DNA of 56,524 nucleotides from a candidate division WS1 bacterium (GCA_012518355.1 JAAYSP010000228.1:1-56524); one strand, 5' to 3'. Numbered from the stretch's first letter, positions 8,832-17,417 are shown. A program made the numbers and translations. The notes: a model not told the origin generated them from the sequence alone.

Positions 8832-8933
8832 CGAAGTCAGCTCCTCATCCGGTGTCCGGTCGAAGCAAACCGCGGTGACAAGCCACCGCGGCGCAGGTCT
8901 GGTCTTGTACGGCATGTCTATTGCCTGCCAGGT

Positions 8934-9653
8934 TCAGATCCGCTTGGGCCTGCTTTGCGCCCGACGAATGACGACGCCCGATATCTGCACCAGCACGAAC
9001 AGTGTCACATATACCATGATTGTGAGCGCACCCCAACGGACACGACGGGCGGTTATAGTCACGGTATGCTCAGGATAGGCCGCATCCAGCATGACTGTCG
9101 CCTGATTGCCGGCGATGTTGGCCGGTGCGGCCAACGCAGGCCCCGTCGAAGGGCGTGCGTGTGCGTCCGTTATGCTGCCCGGCATGATGACATGGTACAC
9201 AAGATAGTGCCCTCCGGCGCGAGCTTCGGCGGGATTGGCTATGCTGAGGTGTTTTATGCTGACTGTCTCAGTCCACGAGTAAGTGGTATATGGGGACAGC
9301 AGGTTCTGAGCGAGATCCTCGATGCGCAGTTCTGCGCCGCTGTCGGACGGCTGAAGGTAACTGCCTATGAAGTTGCGGGTGATTGTGGTAGTCGAGCGTG
9401 TGGAGCTATCTTTCTGCCAGCGACGCTGCCACGAGCTACCGGCTTCTACGTCAGCGGTCCATTTGTTCAGATCACGCTTGAAGTAGCTGTTCGCCTCGGC
9501 GTTGACCTGCCGCAGCATCGTGCCATCGAGGTATACCTGAGTGGTGAGCACTGTCTGCTCACTGTTGAGTATCAGTGCGAACGGAACGGTCAGCATGAAG
9601 CACAAGAGGCTGCTGGTGCGGGCTAGTCTGACCGAGGCGCCGCTACTGGTCAC
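8934..9653 (-). CDS. Hypothetical two-TM membrane protein
   Basis: A 239-residue protein with a hydrophobic N-terminal segment (about residues 15-30), an extracytoplasmic-looking region of about 170 residues rich in Ser, Thr and Tyr, and a C-terminal membrane segment (about 212-230) followed by a basic tail RRAQSRPKRI. The topology resembles LppM/DUF3153-type proteins of other phyla, but I see no decisive motif. GTG at 9653 is preceded by AGGAGG and overlaps the stop of the upstream LapA-like gene by 11 bases, which argues for co-translation and possibly joint action at the membrane. Function unknown. Confidence 0.7.
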   Translation of the reverse strand: MTSSGASVRLARTSSLLCFMLTVPFALILNSEQTVLTTQVYLDGTMLRQVNAEANSYFKRDLNKWTADVEAGSSWQRRWQKDSSTRSTTTITRNFIGSYLQPSDSGAELRIEDLAQNLLSPYTTYSWTETVSIKHLSIANPAEARAGGHYLVYHVIMPGSITDAHARPSTGPALAAPANIAGNQATVMLDAAYPEHTVTITARRVRWGALTIMVYVTLFVLVQISGVVIRRAQSRPKRI

Positions 9654-10065
9654 CTTTGGCCTCCTCCTGTGGCGCGTCCTGCGACTCTTGTTCCGGCCGT
9701 TTGGGGTTGCGGGTGAACCACCCTACCAGAAAACCCGCTCCTAGCAAGACGAGGACCGATAGCGCTTTGGGGACCTCCAGCCACAGGCCGAAGAAGTAAA
9801 ATCTCATTGGCGACCAGTTGCTTGCTAGCAGCACGATCACCAGTAAGCCCAGTAGTATCCAGGCGAAGTTGCGTAGGTTCCACTGGGGCAGCTTGATGCG
9901 GCTGAAGGGCGCACAGCAGGTCTGCCACAGGCGGGCGATCGGCCCGGGTCTTACGGCAGGGGTCACTCTGGGAGCCTGTCGCCTGGTCTTCGGGCTGTCC
10001 GCCTCGGGCGTGCTCTCTGGTGAGGCATTTTGTGGCTTATCGGGCTGTCTTCCCGCGTCTGCCAT
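9643..10065 (-). CDS. LapA-like (DUF1049) membrane protein
   Basis: About 140 residues from ATG 10065, which has AGGAGGAGG upstream; a start 9 codons earlier is possible but would put the ribosome binding site inside the gene. A 55-residue Pro/Ser-rich cytoplasmic head is followed by two closely spaced membrane segments (NFAWILLGLLVIVLLASNWS and VPKALSVLVLLGAGFLVGWF) and a charged tail EQESQDAPQEEAKGDQ. The two-helix hairpin with a short loop is the lipopolysaccharide assembly protein A (DUF1049) layout. It overlaps the downstream two-TM gene. A role in envelope assembly is inference from the family name only. Confidence 0.7.
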   Translation of the reverse strand: MADAGRQPDKPQNASPESTPEADSPKTRRQAPRVTPAVRPGPIARLWQTCCAPFSRIKLPQWNLRNFAWILLGLLVIVLLASNWSPMRFYFFGLWLEVPKALSVLVLLGAGFLVGWFTRNPKRPEQESQDAPQEEAKGDQ

Positions 10066-10234
10066 TCCTGAGGCCCTCCTCCTGGCCTTCATGATACGTT
10101 TCCGGCCACAGTATGGTCACTGCCGGGCCTGGCTCCGGATAGTGATTATAGGCGTGTCGGGAAAGCCGTGTCAAGCTGCCCAGGTCCGCCTGGCATGGGC
10201 GGATGACCGTGATCAGTCGTGCTTCCTGAGCAGC

Positions 10235-10690
10235 TTATCCGCCGCGAGTATGCCACTGAAATGGTACTTCGGGGTCGAAGGGATCGCGGCGTAGTTCGTC
10301 AGGCTCCTCGTAGTTGTACAGTTCAGTCGGTATGTTGAGCACTACGGATGTCTCGCTGCCTATCGCCGCCATGCCGTGCCATACCATGGGAGGTATGCGG
10401 ATGAGCACCGGGTTGAGCTGTCCGATGACGAAAGACTGGGCCTGCCCGCGAGTGCTGCTGTCGGGCCTGTCATCGTACAGGCCTACCTTGGTGTTGCCTG
10501 CCACGCAGCAGAAGTTGTCCCACTGCTTCCGGTGGCAGTGCCAGGCTTTGACGATGCCCGGAAAGCATGCGGATATATATGCCTGGCCGAACTGGATGAA
10601 CTGCTCATCATCGGCACGCAGTATCTCCATCAGATAGCCGCGATCATCCACAATTCGCTTGAGCTGCTTGATGTGCACGCCTTCTATCAT
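10235..10690 (-). CDS. dTDP-sugar 3,5-epimerase-related cupin (RmlC-like)
   Basis: A cupin of 151 residues from ATG 10690, which has GGAG 9 bases upstream. Motifs such as RIVDDRGYLMEILR at the N-terminus, the KAWHCHRKQWDNFCC strand pair and IPPMVWHGMAAIGSETSVVLNIP near the C-terminus are those of dTDP-4-dehydrorhamnose 3,5-epimerase and relatives. It is shorter than true RmlC (about 180 residues) and no rmlA, rmlB or rmlD is adjacent, so it may be a related isomerase acting on another nucleotide sugar. The histidines in WHCH and VWHG are plausible active-site residues. It stands alone between the LapA-like gene and the M20 peptidase, all leftward. Confidence 0.8.
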   Translation of the reverse strand: MIEGVHIKQLKRIVDDRGYLMEILRADDEQFIQFGQAYISACFPGIVKAWHCHRKQWDNFCCVAGNTKVGLYDDRPDSSTRGQAQSFVIGQLNPVLIRIPPMVWHGMAAIGSETSVVLNIPTELYNYEEPDELRRDPFDPEVPFQWHTRGG

Positions 10691-10861
10691 GTTCATCATC
10701 TCCGCGATGCTTTCGATCCGCTCACATCTCACTTGCCCGCCAGAGGGCTTGATGGCGGCATATCAGATTGTCGGGGCACGCCGCTTTGCAGACGGCTCCA
10801 CACCCCACAGCAGGCTTGCCCTTTTCGCTGTCACAAGCAGAGGTGTGGCCGATTTGTGTGC

Positions 10862-12016
10862 TCAGTTGTCACTCGCTGTCAGGTGTCCATCCCGCCGCCA
10901 CTTGTTCAGGCACCGCATCACAGTCCACAGGTACTCTGCGCATCCGCCCAGAGCCGGAACATCGACGGTTTCCTCGAGAGTGTGCGCTCCGGAGGCACCG
11001 GTGGGCAGGATGATTGCCGGTATACCTTTTTCGTTGAACACGTTGGCGTCGCTACCTCCGCCGCCGATTTCGAGCCCCGGCTCCAGGCCCAGTTGCTGCG
11101 CCGCCTCTGTGGCAGCCAGTACCAACGGGTGCTCATCGCCGAGTGCGAAAGACTGGTACGAATTGACCTGCTCGATTTCCGTTCGGGCGCCCAGTCGCTT
11201 ACAGGCGTTGCGCACCGATTCGTTCATATGTCGCACCTGAGCATCCAGTTTGTCGCGGTCGTGGCTGCGCGCCTCACCCTGCATATGGCAGTGCGGTGGG
11301 ATTATGTTGCGCGCCTGGCCGCCAGATATGATGCCGATGTTGGCGGTGGTCTCGGCGTCTATCCGGCCCAGCTTCATGGCCGCAATTGCTGACGCGGTGG
11401 CCTGTATCGCACTGATGCCCTGCTCGGGGCACACCCCTGAGTGAGCAGCCTTGCCGTATATGTCGTAGGTCATCCGCAACGCCGAGGGAGCGGCAACACA
11501 GACGCTGCCTGCCTCGCGTCCACCGTCCAGGACCAGTGCCCAGTCGGCCTGGAAGCTGTCGTAGTCGAGGTTCTTGGCTCCGTTGAGTCCCGTTTCCTCG
11601 GCGATCGTGAAGATGACATGGATATCACCATGTGGCGGCTTTTGCTCGATGAGCTCACGGACCACAGCCATGATGACAGCGATGCCTGCCTTGTCGTCCC
11701 CGCCCAGGATGGTGTCACCGGCGCTGCGCAGTAGATCGCCGTCACGCACCGGCTCGATGCCGCAACCGGGCTTGACTGTATCCATATGAGCGTTTAGCAT
11801 GAGCGCAGGCAGATTTGGGGCGGTGGCATCAATCCGGGCATATAGATTGCCCACCTCACCATCTATAGCCAGATGAGCGTCATCGAAGCGCGTGGGAAGC
11901 CCTAGCTGTTCGAGGCGCTCGGCCAGGAAGTGAGCGACCTCGCGCTCCTGACCGGAGAGGCTGTCTATGCGGATCAGTTCGCACAATTCATCTGCTATCC
12001 TGTCGGGATCGAACAT
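10862..12016 (-). CDS. M20 family metallopeptidase (PepT-like)
   Basis: A 384-residue di-zinc peptidase of the M20 family, most like peptidase T-type tripeptidases. Metal and catalytic landmarks are in place: NAHMDTV (zinc His and catalytic Asp), LGGDDKAG (bridging Asp), AEETGLNGAK (catalytic Glu and zinc Glu), LDGG (zinc Asp) and the C-terminal GASGAHTLEE with the last zinc His. A dimerisation insert containing YGKAAHSGVCPEQGISAI lies between. Start ATG 12016 has AGGAAGGG just upstream. It is divergent from the GT4 gene; the 73-base gap contains a small palindrome CCGGT-TATGGT-ACCGG at about 12051-12066. Confidence 0.92.
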   Translation of the reverse strand: MFDPDRIADELCELIRIDSLSGQEREVAHFLAERLEQLGLPTRFDDAHLAIDGEVGNLYARIDATAPNLPALMLNAHMDTVKPGCGIEPVRDGDLLRSAGDTILGGDDKAGIAVIMAVVRELIEQKPPHGDIHVIFTIAEETGLNGAKNLDYDSFQADWALVLDGGREAGSVCVAAPSALRMTYDIYGKAAHSGVCPEQGISAIQATASAIAAMKLGRIDAETTANIGIISGGQARNIIPPHCHMQGEARSHDRDKLDAQVRHMNESVRNACKRLGARTEIEQVNSYQSFALGDEHPLVLAATEAAQQLGLEPGLEIGGGGSDANVFNEKGIPAIILPTGASGAHTLEETVDVPALGGCAEYLWTVMRCLNKWRRDGHLTASDN

Positions 12017-12089
12017 AGCTTTCCCTTCCTCTTCTTCAGTATAGACTTGCCGGTTATGGTACCGGATTTGGGCTATGGAGGCAAATGAG

Positions 12090-13229
12090 ATGCGCGTGGT
12101 GCTGCTGGCCGCCGATTTCCCGCCCTCTGTTGGCGGGATTCAGCGGTACGGTGCCGGACTGGCCGGAGCGCTGGTGCAGGCGGGTGTTCCGGTACAGGTC
12201 GTAGCGATGCAGCAGCCCGGCTGTGAGCGATTCGACGCGGAAGTCGGCTACGAAGTCGTGAGGGTGCCCGGAGGAAGCAAGCGGGCAGTCTGGCAGCAGA
12301 TGCGACATGCGGCGCAGAGTGCCTGGCCGGGCGATGACACCACTGCATTTGTGGCGCTCAAGTGGTTCCCCGAGGGACCGGCAGCGCTTCAAGCGGCGGC
12401 AGCCAGACGCGGCATCAGTGCTATGATCGGCCATGATCGTGAGTTCGCCCTACATGGCCTGAATGCGATCAAGTGGGCGATGCAAAAGTGGGTGCTGAGC
12501 GCCTGCGACATCCCGTTTGCGACCACTGCATTTGCCGCCTCCCAGATGGAACGTATGGGCGTAGCATCCCGCAGGCTTCGGCGCCTGGGCACGGGCCTGG
12601 ACGGGCAGCAGTTCTATCCCGATTCGGAAGCGGCGCAGCGGTTGCGCTGTCGACTGGGCCTGGAAGACGCTACAGTGGTGTGCACCGTTTCCCGCCTGGC
12701 TGCCCACAAGGGCCATCGTCACGTCATGGAGGCGTTGACCCTTATCGCCGACCGACTGCCCCGTCTGCGCTATCTCATCATCGGTGACGGCCCATATCGC
12801 CCGGACCTCGAGCGCCATGCCGGGGCCCTCGGCGCAAGTGATATGGTGCGGTTCACCGGTCCCGTATCGGCCGATGACCTGCGGGCGTACTACACCATGG
12901 CGGATGTGATGGTCATGGCCACTCACGATCTGCCGGGCCATCCTACCGAGGGCTTTGGGCTGAGCTTCATCGAGGCGAATGCGTGCGGCACTCCGGTGAT
13001 AGGCACGCACACCGGCGGCATTCCGGAAGCGATTGAGGATGGTGTGTCCGGACTGCTGGTGCCTCCGTGTGATCCCGAAACGCTGGCCGAAGCCCTACTG
13101 AGCCTGCTGACCGCTTCAGACTATGCTCATCTACTCGGTGAGAAGGGCCGACAGCGGGCACTGTCTCAGTTCACCTGGCCTCGCGTAGTGGCACGATTGA
13201 TCGAGGCGCTTGATGGGGCACAGGGTTAG
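12090..13229 (+). CDS. Family 4 glycosyltransferase
   Basis: A 379-residue GT-B enzyme that would transfer a sugar from a nucleotide sugar to a glycan or lipid acceptor. The N-terminal domain opens with VVLLAADFPPSVGGIQRYG, the donor domain contains VSRLAAHKGHRHVMEALTL, GDGPYRPDLERHA, VRFTGPVSADDLRAYY and the EGFGLSFIEANACGTPVIGT block with the paired glutamates of the EX7E motif. ATG 12090 is preferred over an ATG 15 bases earlier because GGAGG sits 8 bases before it. The last 49 codons and the downstream spacer are repeated once in tandem (see the repeat at 13081). Confidence 0.93.
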   Translation: MRVVLLAADFPPSVGGIQRYGAGLAGALVQAGVPVQVVAMQQPGCERFDAEVGYEVVRVPGGSKRAVWQQMRHAAQSAWPGDDTTAFVALKWFPEGPAALQAAAARRGISAMIGHDREFALHGLNAIKWAMQKWVLSACDIPFATTAFAASQMERMGVASRRLRRLGTGLDGQQFYPDSEAAQRLRCRLGLEDATVVCTVSRLAAHKGHRHVMEALTLIADRLPRLRYLIIGDGPYRPDLERHAGALGASDMVRFTGPVSADDLRAYYTMADVMVMATHDLPGHPTEGFGLSFIEANACGTPVIGTHTGGIPEAIEDGVSGLLVPPCDPETLAEALLSLLTASDYAHLLGEKGRQRALSQFTWPRVVARLIEALDGAQG

Positions 13230-13640
13230 GCCTTCGCCTTCTGTGTTTTCGAGCAGCATGGAAGGGCGGCGTATCGGGGTTGCGTCCTGTGTTTTGCAGT
13301 TCGTGTTAGGGCTGGCAGTTGCGCAGTTATCGGGCCTACCTACTAGCCTGCCGCTCCTGATGCGCTGGCCGAAGCTCTACTGAGCCTGCTGACCGCTTCA
13401 GACTATGCTCATCTACTTGGTGAGAAGGGCCGACAGCGGGCGCTGTCTCAGTTCACCTGGCCTCACGTAGCGGCACGATTGATCGAGGCGCTTGATGGGG
13501 CACACAGTTAGGCCTTCCGTGTTTTCGTGCACCACGAAAGAACAGTATGTTAGGGTTGAGCCTTGTGATTTTCAGTTCATATTTCGGTATGAGAGCTGAG
13601 CAGATACTGGAGCCACCTACCAGCCTGTCGACTATGCTTG
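13081..13640 (+). repeat. Tandem duplication of the GT4 gene 3' end and spacer, about 280 bp x 2
   Basis: Copy 1 starts at 13081 inside the glycosyltransferase gene and runs past its stop codon; copy 2 starts at 13363 with the same CGCTGGCCGAAG. The coding parts differ at only 7 of 147 positions, whereas the roughly 130-base spacers that follow are alignable (both contain GTGTTTTCG, CAGTTC and CTACC-A-CAGCCTG-like words) but carry many changes and gaps. Such unequal divergence within one duplicated unit suggests gene conversion or retained function of the coding part. Confidence 0.85.
13365..13511 (+). pseudogene. Orphan C-terminal fragment of the GT4 glycosyltransferase
   Basis: Forty-eight codons and a stop that match the last 48 codons of the upstream gene, beginning LAEALLSLLTASDYAHLLGE. 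Differences from the parent are three synonymous changes (GCC/GCT, CTC/CTT, GCA/GCG) and four replacements (R to H, V to A, and the last two residues QG to HS). There is no in-frame start codon nearby: a stop lies a short way upstream. It is therefore a fragment, not an independent gene, yet its frame is intact. Confidence 0.8.
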
Positions 13641-13666
13641 AAAACCTTTTGGCGCCGGTGTACAAT
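13638..13666 (+). promoter_or_regulatory. Sigma-70-type promoter upstream of the transhydrogenase genes
   Basis: TTGAAA at 13638-13643 and TACAAT at 13661-13666 are separated by exactly 17 bases, a close match to the housekeeping consensus. Transcription would begin near 13673, leaving a leader of about 230 bases before the pntAA start at 13903. The promoter lies right at the end of the duplicated GT4 unit. Confidence 0.6.
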
Positions 13667-13784
13667 GCTACAGTGAAAAGGTGGGCACATGGGGCACGGT
13701 CATAGAAGTGCTCTGGTGCCTGCACTTTTGTGTCCCTATATCGCGCATTGCCGTATGTGACTGTACGACCGATAAGATCGTGTA

Positions 13785-13830
13785 TGACTGAGCACGACTG
13801 AGCATAACCGAGCATGAGTGTGCATGAGTG
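13785..13830 (+). repeat. Short degenerate tandem repeats in the pnt leader
   Basis: Four imperfect units of 10-12 bases follow one another: GACTGAGCAC, GACTGAGCATA, ACCGAGCATGA, GTGTGCATGA. They lie between the predicted promoter and pntAA. They might bind a regulator or be a simple slippage product; no long hairpin forms. Confidence 0.5.
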
Positions 13831-13902
13831 ACGTACCATATACAGTTGTGATCGCACCACCAGCTTCAGAGCCGCCAGTCACAGAGAGGCCGGGGATATC
13901 CA

Positions 13903-15045
13903 GTGCAGATATTTGTGCCGAAGGAAACGCACTCCGCTGAAAAGCGAGTACCGCTGATACCGTCTGACGCCGCACGACTGGTCGAAAAGGGCTGCGAGGT
14001 GCTCATCGAGCACGGCATGGGAGCCCCGTCGCGCCACGAAGATGAGGCCTACGAGAAGGCTGGTGCGGCGGTCGCCGATGATCGCAACGCGGCGCTATCC
14101 GCAGCCGACATGGTGCTGCGACTGCGCAAACCGCCGACTGAGGAAGTCGCGCTGCTCAAACCGAGCTGCATACACATAAGTTATCTGGATCCGTTCAACG
14201 AAGGCGCACTGGTCGAAGCCCTCGCCACCGGACAGGTGACTGCTATCAGCATGGAGATGATGCCTCGCACCACACGCGCCCAGAAGATGGATGCGCTCAG
14301 TTCGCAGGCGTCTCTGGCCGGATATGTGGCAGTCATCATCGCCGCCGAGCGGTTGGCGCAGGTCTTCCCCATGATGACCACCCCCGCTGGCACGCTGGCA
14401 CCGGCCAGAGTCTTCGTCATCGGCGCAGGTGTCGCTGGTCTGCAGGCGATAGCCACTGCAAAGCGTCTCGGCGCCCGTGTGGATGCCTTCGACACGCGTC
14501 CTGTGGTAGCCGAGCAGGTGGCTTCCCTCGGTGCCCGCTTCGTGCAGATAGATCTGGGCGAGACTGAAGAGGCCGCCGGAGGCTACGCAAAAGAGCTGAC
14601 TGCCGAGCAGCAGCAGATGCAGCAGGAGGCGATGGCACGGGTCTGCATCCAGTCTGATGTGGTCATCACTACTGCTCAGCTTTTCGGTCGCCCCGCGCCC
14701 CGGATCATAACCCGCGATGTAGTAGAGCAGATGAAGCCCGGCAGCGTGATTGTGGACCTGGCGGTTGAAACCGGTGGCAACGTGGAGGGTTCGGAGGTAG
14801 ACCAGGAGGTCGAAATCGGTGGGGTGCGAATTGTCGGCCTGGCAAATCTGCCCGGTCGGGTTGCCGTACATGCCTCGCAGATGTATTCGGCCAACATATC
14901 CGCCCTCGTGGAGGAGATATGGGATGCCGAGCAGAAAGCGCCCGATCTCGACCTGGAAAACGAAATACTGCAAGGCTGCGTGGTCACTCACGCGGGTGCC
15001 ATAGTCAACCAGATGCTGCTGGACATCATGAGTCGCAAAAGCTAG
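13903..15045 (+). CDS. pntAA: NAD(P) transhydrogenase subunit alpha part 1
   Basis: A 380-residue soluble NAD(H)-binding domain (domain I) of the proton-translocating transhydrogenase, which moves hydride between NADH and NADP+ using the proton gradient. It opens MQIFVPKETHSAEKRVPLIP, contains the Rossmann fingerprint VIGAGVAGLQAIATAKRLGA followed by FDTRPVVAEQVASLGA, and DLAVETGGNVEGSE near the C-terminus. The separate alpha-1, alpha-2 and beta genes match the three-subunit organisation known from Rhodospirillum. Start is GTG at 13903 with only a weak GGCCGGGGA ribosome binding site. A promoter is predicted about 240 bases upstream. Confidence 0.95.
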   Translation: MQIFVPKETHSAEKRVPLIPSDAARLVEKGCEVLIEHGMGAPSRHEDEAYEKAGAAVADDRNAALSAADMVLRLRKPPTEEVALLKPSCIHISYLDPFNEGALVEALATGQVTAISMEMMPRTTRAQKMDALSSQASLAGYVAVIIAAERLAQVFPMMTTPAGTLAPARVFVIGAGVAGLQAIATAKRLGARVDAFDTRPVVAEQVASLGARFVQIDLGETEEAAGGYAKELTAEQQQMQQEAMARVCIQSDVVITTAQLFGRPAPRIITRDVVEQMKPGSVIVDLAVETGGNVEGSEVDQEVEIGGVRIVGLANLPGRVAVHASQMYSANISALVEEIWDAEQKAPDLDLENEILQGCVVTHAGAIVNQMLLDIMSRKS

Positions 15046-15077
15046 CTGCGTCGCAACAGCTTAAGAGGTGTCTGCCG

Positions 15078-15377
15078 ATGGCTGAAGGTGTGCTGCTTTT
15101 CTTCAACTTCGTACTGGCAATTTTCCTGGGATTCGAGCTGATATCGAAGGTACCGTCTCAGCTCCACACGCCGCTGATGTCCGGCTCGAACGCCATCTCC
15201 GGCATCACGATCGTGGGCGCGCTTCTGGCAGCGGGCATGACTGACCACCAGGTGCTGCGCATCGTCTTGAGCACTGCCGCGATGACGCTTGCGACAATCA
15301 ACGTCGTGGGCGGGTACCTGGTTACCGACCGTATGCTGGGCATGTTCTCGGCCCGCAAGGACGGTGAAGGCAAATGA
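15078..15377 (+). CDS. pntAB: NAD(P) transhydrogenase subunit alpha part 2
   Basis: A 99-residue membrane subunit (N-terminal half of domain II). Three to four hydrophobic helices are visible: LLFFNFVLAIFLGFELISKV, ISGITIVGALLAAGM and LRIVLSTAAMTLATINVVGGYLV (listed in shortened form), with the characteristic VPSQLHTPLMSGSNAISGI between the first two. ATG 15078 follows AAGAGGTG. The gene ends in ATGA shared with the pntB start. Together with pntB it forms the proton channel. Confidence 0.94.
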   Translation: MAEGVLLFFNFVLAIFLGFELISKVPSQLHTPLMSGSNAISGITIVGALLAAGMTDHQVLRIVLSTAAMTLATINVVGGYLVTDRMLGMFSARKDGEGK

Positions 15378-16795
15378 GCGGTCCTCTGGATCCCACGATT
15401 GCCAACTTCGGTTACATAGTCGCTTCTGCTCTGTTCATCATCGGCCTGAAGATGCTCAGCCGCCAGACATCGGCGCGGCTGGGCAACAAGCTGTCTTCCC
15501 TCGGCATGTTCATCGCGGTAGTCATGGCGCTTTTGAGCCAGCCGATAGATGATGCCACACGTATGATCATCATAGGTGTGGGCCTGGTACTGGGGACAGT
15601 CATCGGCGCCGTCGCAGCCATGAGGGTTGCCATGACCTCCATGCCTGAGATGGTTGCGGTCTTCAACGGCTTCGGCGGACTGGCAAGTCTGCTGGTCGGT
15701 TGGGTGGAGTTCGAGCGCGGCCGGGTAGTGTGGGGACTGCCTGACGAGTCGGTAGGTCTCGTCACCCTCATCGCCATCTTCCTGGCCGTGCTCATCGGAG
15801 GCGTGACCTTCACCGGCAGCATGATCGCTTATGCGAAGCTGGCGCAGAAGATATCCGGCAGGCCTGTACTGTTCGGGGGCCAGCGGACGCTCAACGCCGC
15901 GATTCTACTGCTGGCCATCGTCTGTGGTGTGCTGTTCATCACCGGGGTACTCAGCCCTCAAGCCTACATCGCGTTCCTGATCCTCATCGGCATTTCGCTG
16001 TTGTTCGGCGTGATGCTGACCATCCCCATCGGTGGGGCGGACATGCCTGTTGTCATCTCGCTTCTCAACAGCTACTCAGGGCTGGCGGCTTGTGCGGCCG
16101 GTTTTGTCATAGGTAACACGGTACTGGTGGTGGCTGGTTCGCTGGTCGGCGCCAGCGGCATCATCCTCACCACGATCATGTGCAAGGCGATGAACCGGTC
16201 GCTGCAGAACGTACTGTTCGGCGGCTTCGGAGCGGCTGCTGGTGGCATGGCCGGAGTCGAGGGCGAGGCCAGACCGATAGACGCCGAGTCGGCGTACTAT
16301 GTCCTGGAGGCCGCCCGTTCGGTGGTATTCGTGCCCGGTTATGGCATGGCAGTGGCACAGGCTCAGCACGCGGTTCGCGAGCTTGCCGACTTGCTGGAAG
16401 CCAACGGTACTGAGGTAGCGTTTGGTGTCCACCCTGTCGCCGGACGGATGCCGGGGCATATGAACGTGCTGCTGGCGGAGGCAAACATACCGTATGAGCA
16501 GCTTCGGGAGATGGATGACGTCAACGCTCAGATGCCCAACACCGATGTGGCGATCGTCATCGGCGCAAACGATGTGGTCAACCCAGCCGCTCGCGAGGAC
16601 GAAGGCAGCCCCATTTACGGGATGCCCATCATCAACGTAGACCAGGCGCGCACGACCATAGTGCTCAAACGCTCGATGGCCAGCGGTTTTGCAGGCATAG
16701 ACAACCCGCTGTTCTACAAGGAAAACACACGGATGCTGTTCGGAGACGCCAAGGCGAGTATCGAAGCGCTGGTGGGGCAGATGAAGGACGTCTAG
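15374..16795 (+). CDS. pntB: NAD(P) transhydrogenase subunit beta
   Basis: A 473-residue subunit with an N-terminal membrane domain of about eight or nine helices (residues 10-270) and a C-terminal NADP(H)-binding domain III. Landmarks are MPEMVAVFNGFGGLASLLVG, FTGSMIAYAKLAQKISGRP, and in domain III VVFVPGYGMAVAQAQHAVRE, AFGVHPVAGRMPGHMNVLLA and VVIGANDVVNPAAREDEGSP-like sequence, ending with KRSMASGFAGIDNPLFY. Length and motif order are complete. The start overlaps pntAB by 4 bases. The gene converges with the MobA-like gene at 16920. Confidence 0.95.
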   Translation: MSGPLDPTIANFGYIVASALFIIGLKMLSRQTSARLGNKLSSLGMFIAVVMALLSQPIDDATRMIIIGVGLVLGTVIGAVAAMRVAMTSMPEMVAVFNGFGGLASLLVGWVEFERGRVVWGLPDESVGLVTLIAIFLAVLIGGVTFTGSMIAYAKLAQKISGRPVLFGGQRTLNAAILLLAIVCGVLFITGVLSPQAYIAFLILIGISLLFGVMLTIPIGGADMPVVISLLNSYSGLAACAAGFVIGNTVLVVAGSLVGASGIILTTIMCKAMNRSLQNVLFGGFGAAAGGMAGVEGEARPIDAESAYYVLEAARSVVFVPGYGMAVAQAQHAVRELADLLEANGTEVAFGVHPVAGRMPGHMNVLLAEANIPYEQLREMDDVNAQMPNTDVAIVIGANDVVNPAAREDEGSPIYGMPIINVDQARTTIVLKRSMASGFAGIDNPLFYKENTRMLFGDAKASIEALVGQMKDV

Positions 16796-16919
16796 GCAGC
16801 TCGACATGTATTGCCTATTGCTCATGGTGTGTTAGTAACACTGCCGGGAGACGAAAAACTGCGCAGTTGCGGAGGAAGCATCACTGCACTGCCAGGGGCG
16901 TTGCTGCACGAGGCGAAGG

Positions 16920-17417
16920 CTAGCCGTCTTGTGACAGCAGTTGCGCTGGATCGCCGAACTTTGCCACCTCTTCTACGTCTACAAATCGCACGGTGAGCCG
17001 TCGCAGAAGTGCCGCGATGTCGAATTCGCCACTGAGCAGTTGCGCGTTGATCTCGCCCATGCATGTGGGGGCATAGAGCCCGAACAGCGGCTGGGGAGTG
17101 TCGACATCCAGCAGTGGGACCACAGCATCGTAGCCAGCCCTCACGTATTCAAGATATCGGGCCAGTTCCGCCGATGGTGTGGTGATGTCGCTTGCTACCA
17201 GTAGTACCGGTTCATCCTGACTCCAGGACAGGGCTGCTTTCAGGGCACTCACGGAGTCGGTACGCTCCAACTCCAGCACTGGCCAGCCAGCCGGGTTTGT
17301 CACGGCTTCAGGGCATAGCACCACGTAGCTTTCACAGCAATTTTCGACCATCAGCCTTAGTGGCTGCCAGTCATCGGCAACCGTGTTTGCATCAGTGACA
17401 AGCACCGCTGCTTTCAT
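16920..17417 (-). CDS. Degenerate MobA-like nucleotidyltransferase
   Basis: A 165-residue protein whose C-terminal half follows the molybdenum cofactor guanylyltransferase pattern: VLLVASDITTPSAELARYL (DMP-like loop), YDAVVPLLDVDTPQPLFGLY, and the end block LTVRFVDVEEVAKFGDPAQL. However, the N-terminus MKAAVLVTDANTV lacks the LAGG-x-S-x-RMG nucleotide-binding loop and its lysine, which normally bind GTP. It also ends early, without the usual NVNTPED tail. It is therefore probably not a standard transferase. Possible roles are a regulatory or scaffold homologue, or a decaying gene. No other molybdopterin gene is nearby. ATG 17417 is adopted; the divergent promoter for the secreted protein lies just upstream. 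Confidence 0.65.
   Translation of the reverse strand: MKAAVLVTDANTVADDWQPLRLMVENCCESYVVLCPEAVTNPAGWPVLELERTDSVSALKAALSWSQDEPVLLVASDITTPSAELARYLEYVRAGYDAVVPLLDVDTPQPLFGLYAPTCMGEINAQLLSGEFDIAALLRRLTVRFVDVEEVAKFGDPAQLLSQDG

Noticed and set aside
13453-13860. A 135-codon minus-strand ORF over the duplicated GT4 fragment and pnt promoter
   Set aside because: It crosses a repeat and a promoter and has no ribosome binding site.
14095-14991. A 298-codon minus-strand ORF
   Set aside because: Antisense to pntAA; His/Leu-rich composition typical of shadow frames.
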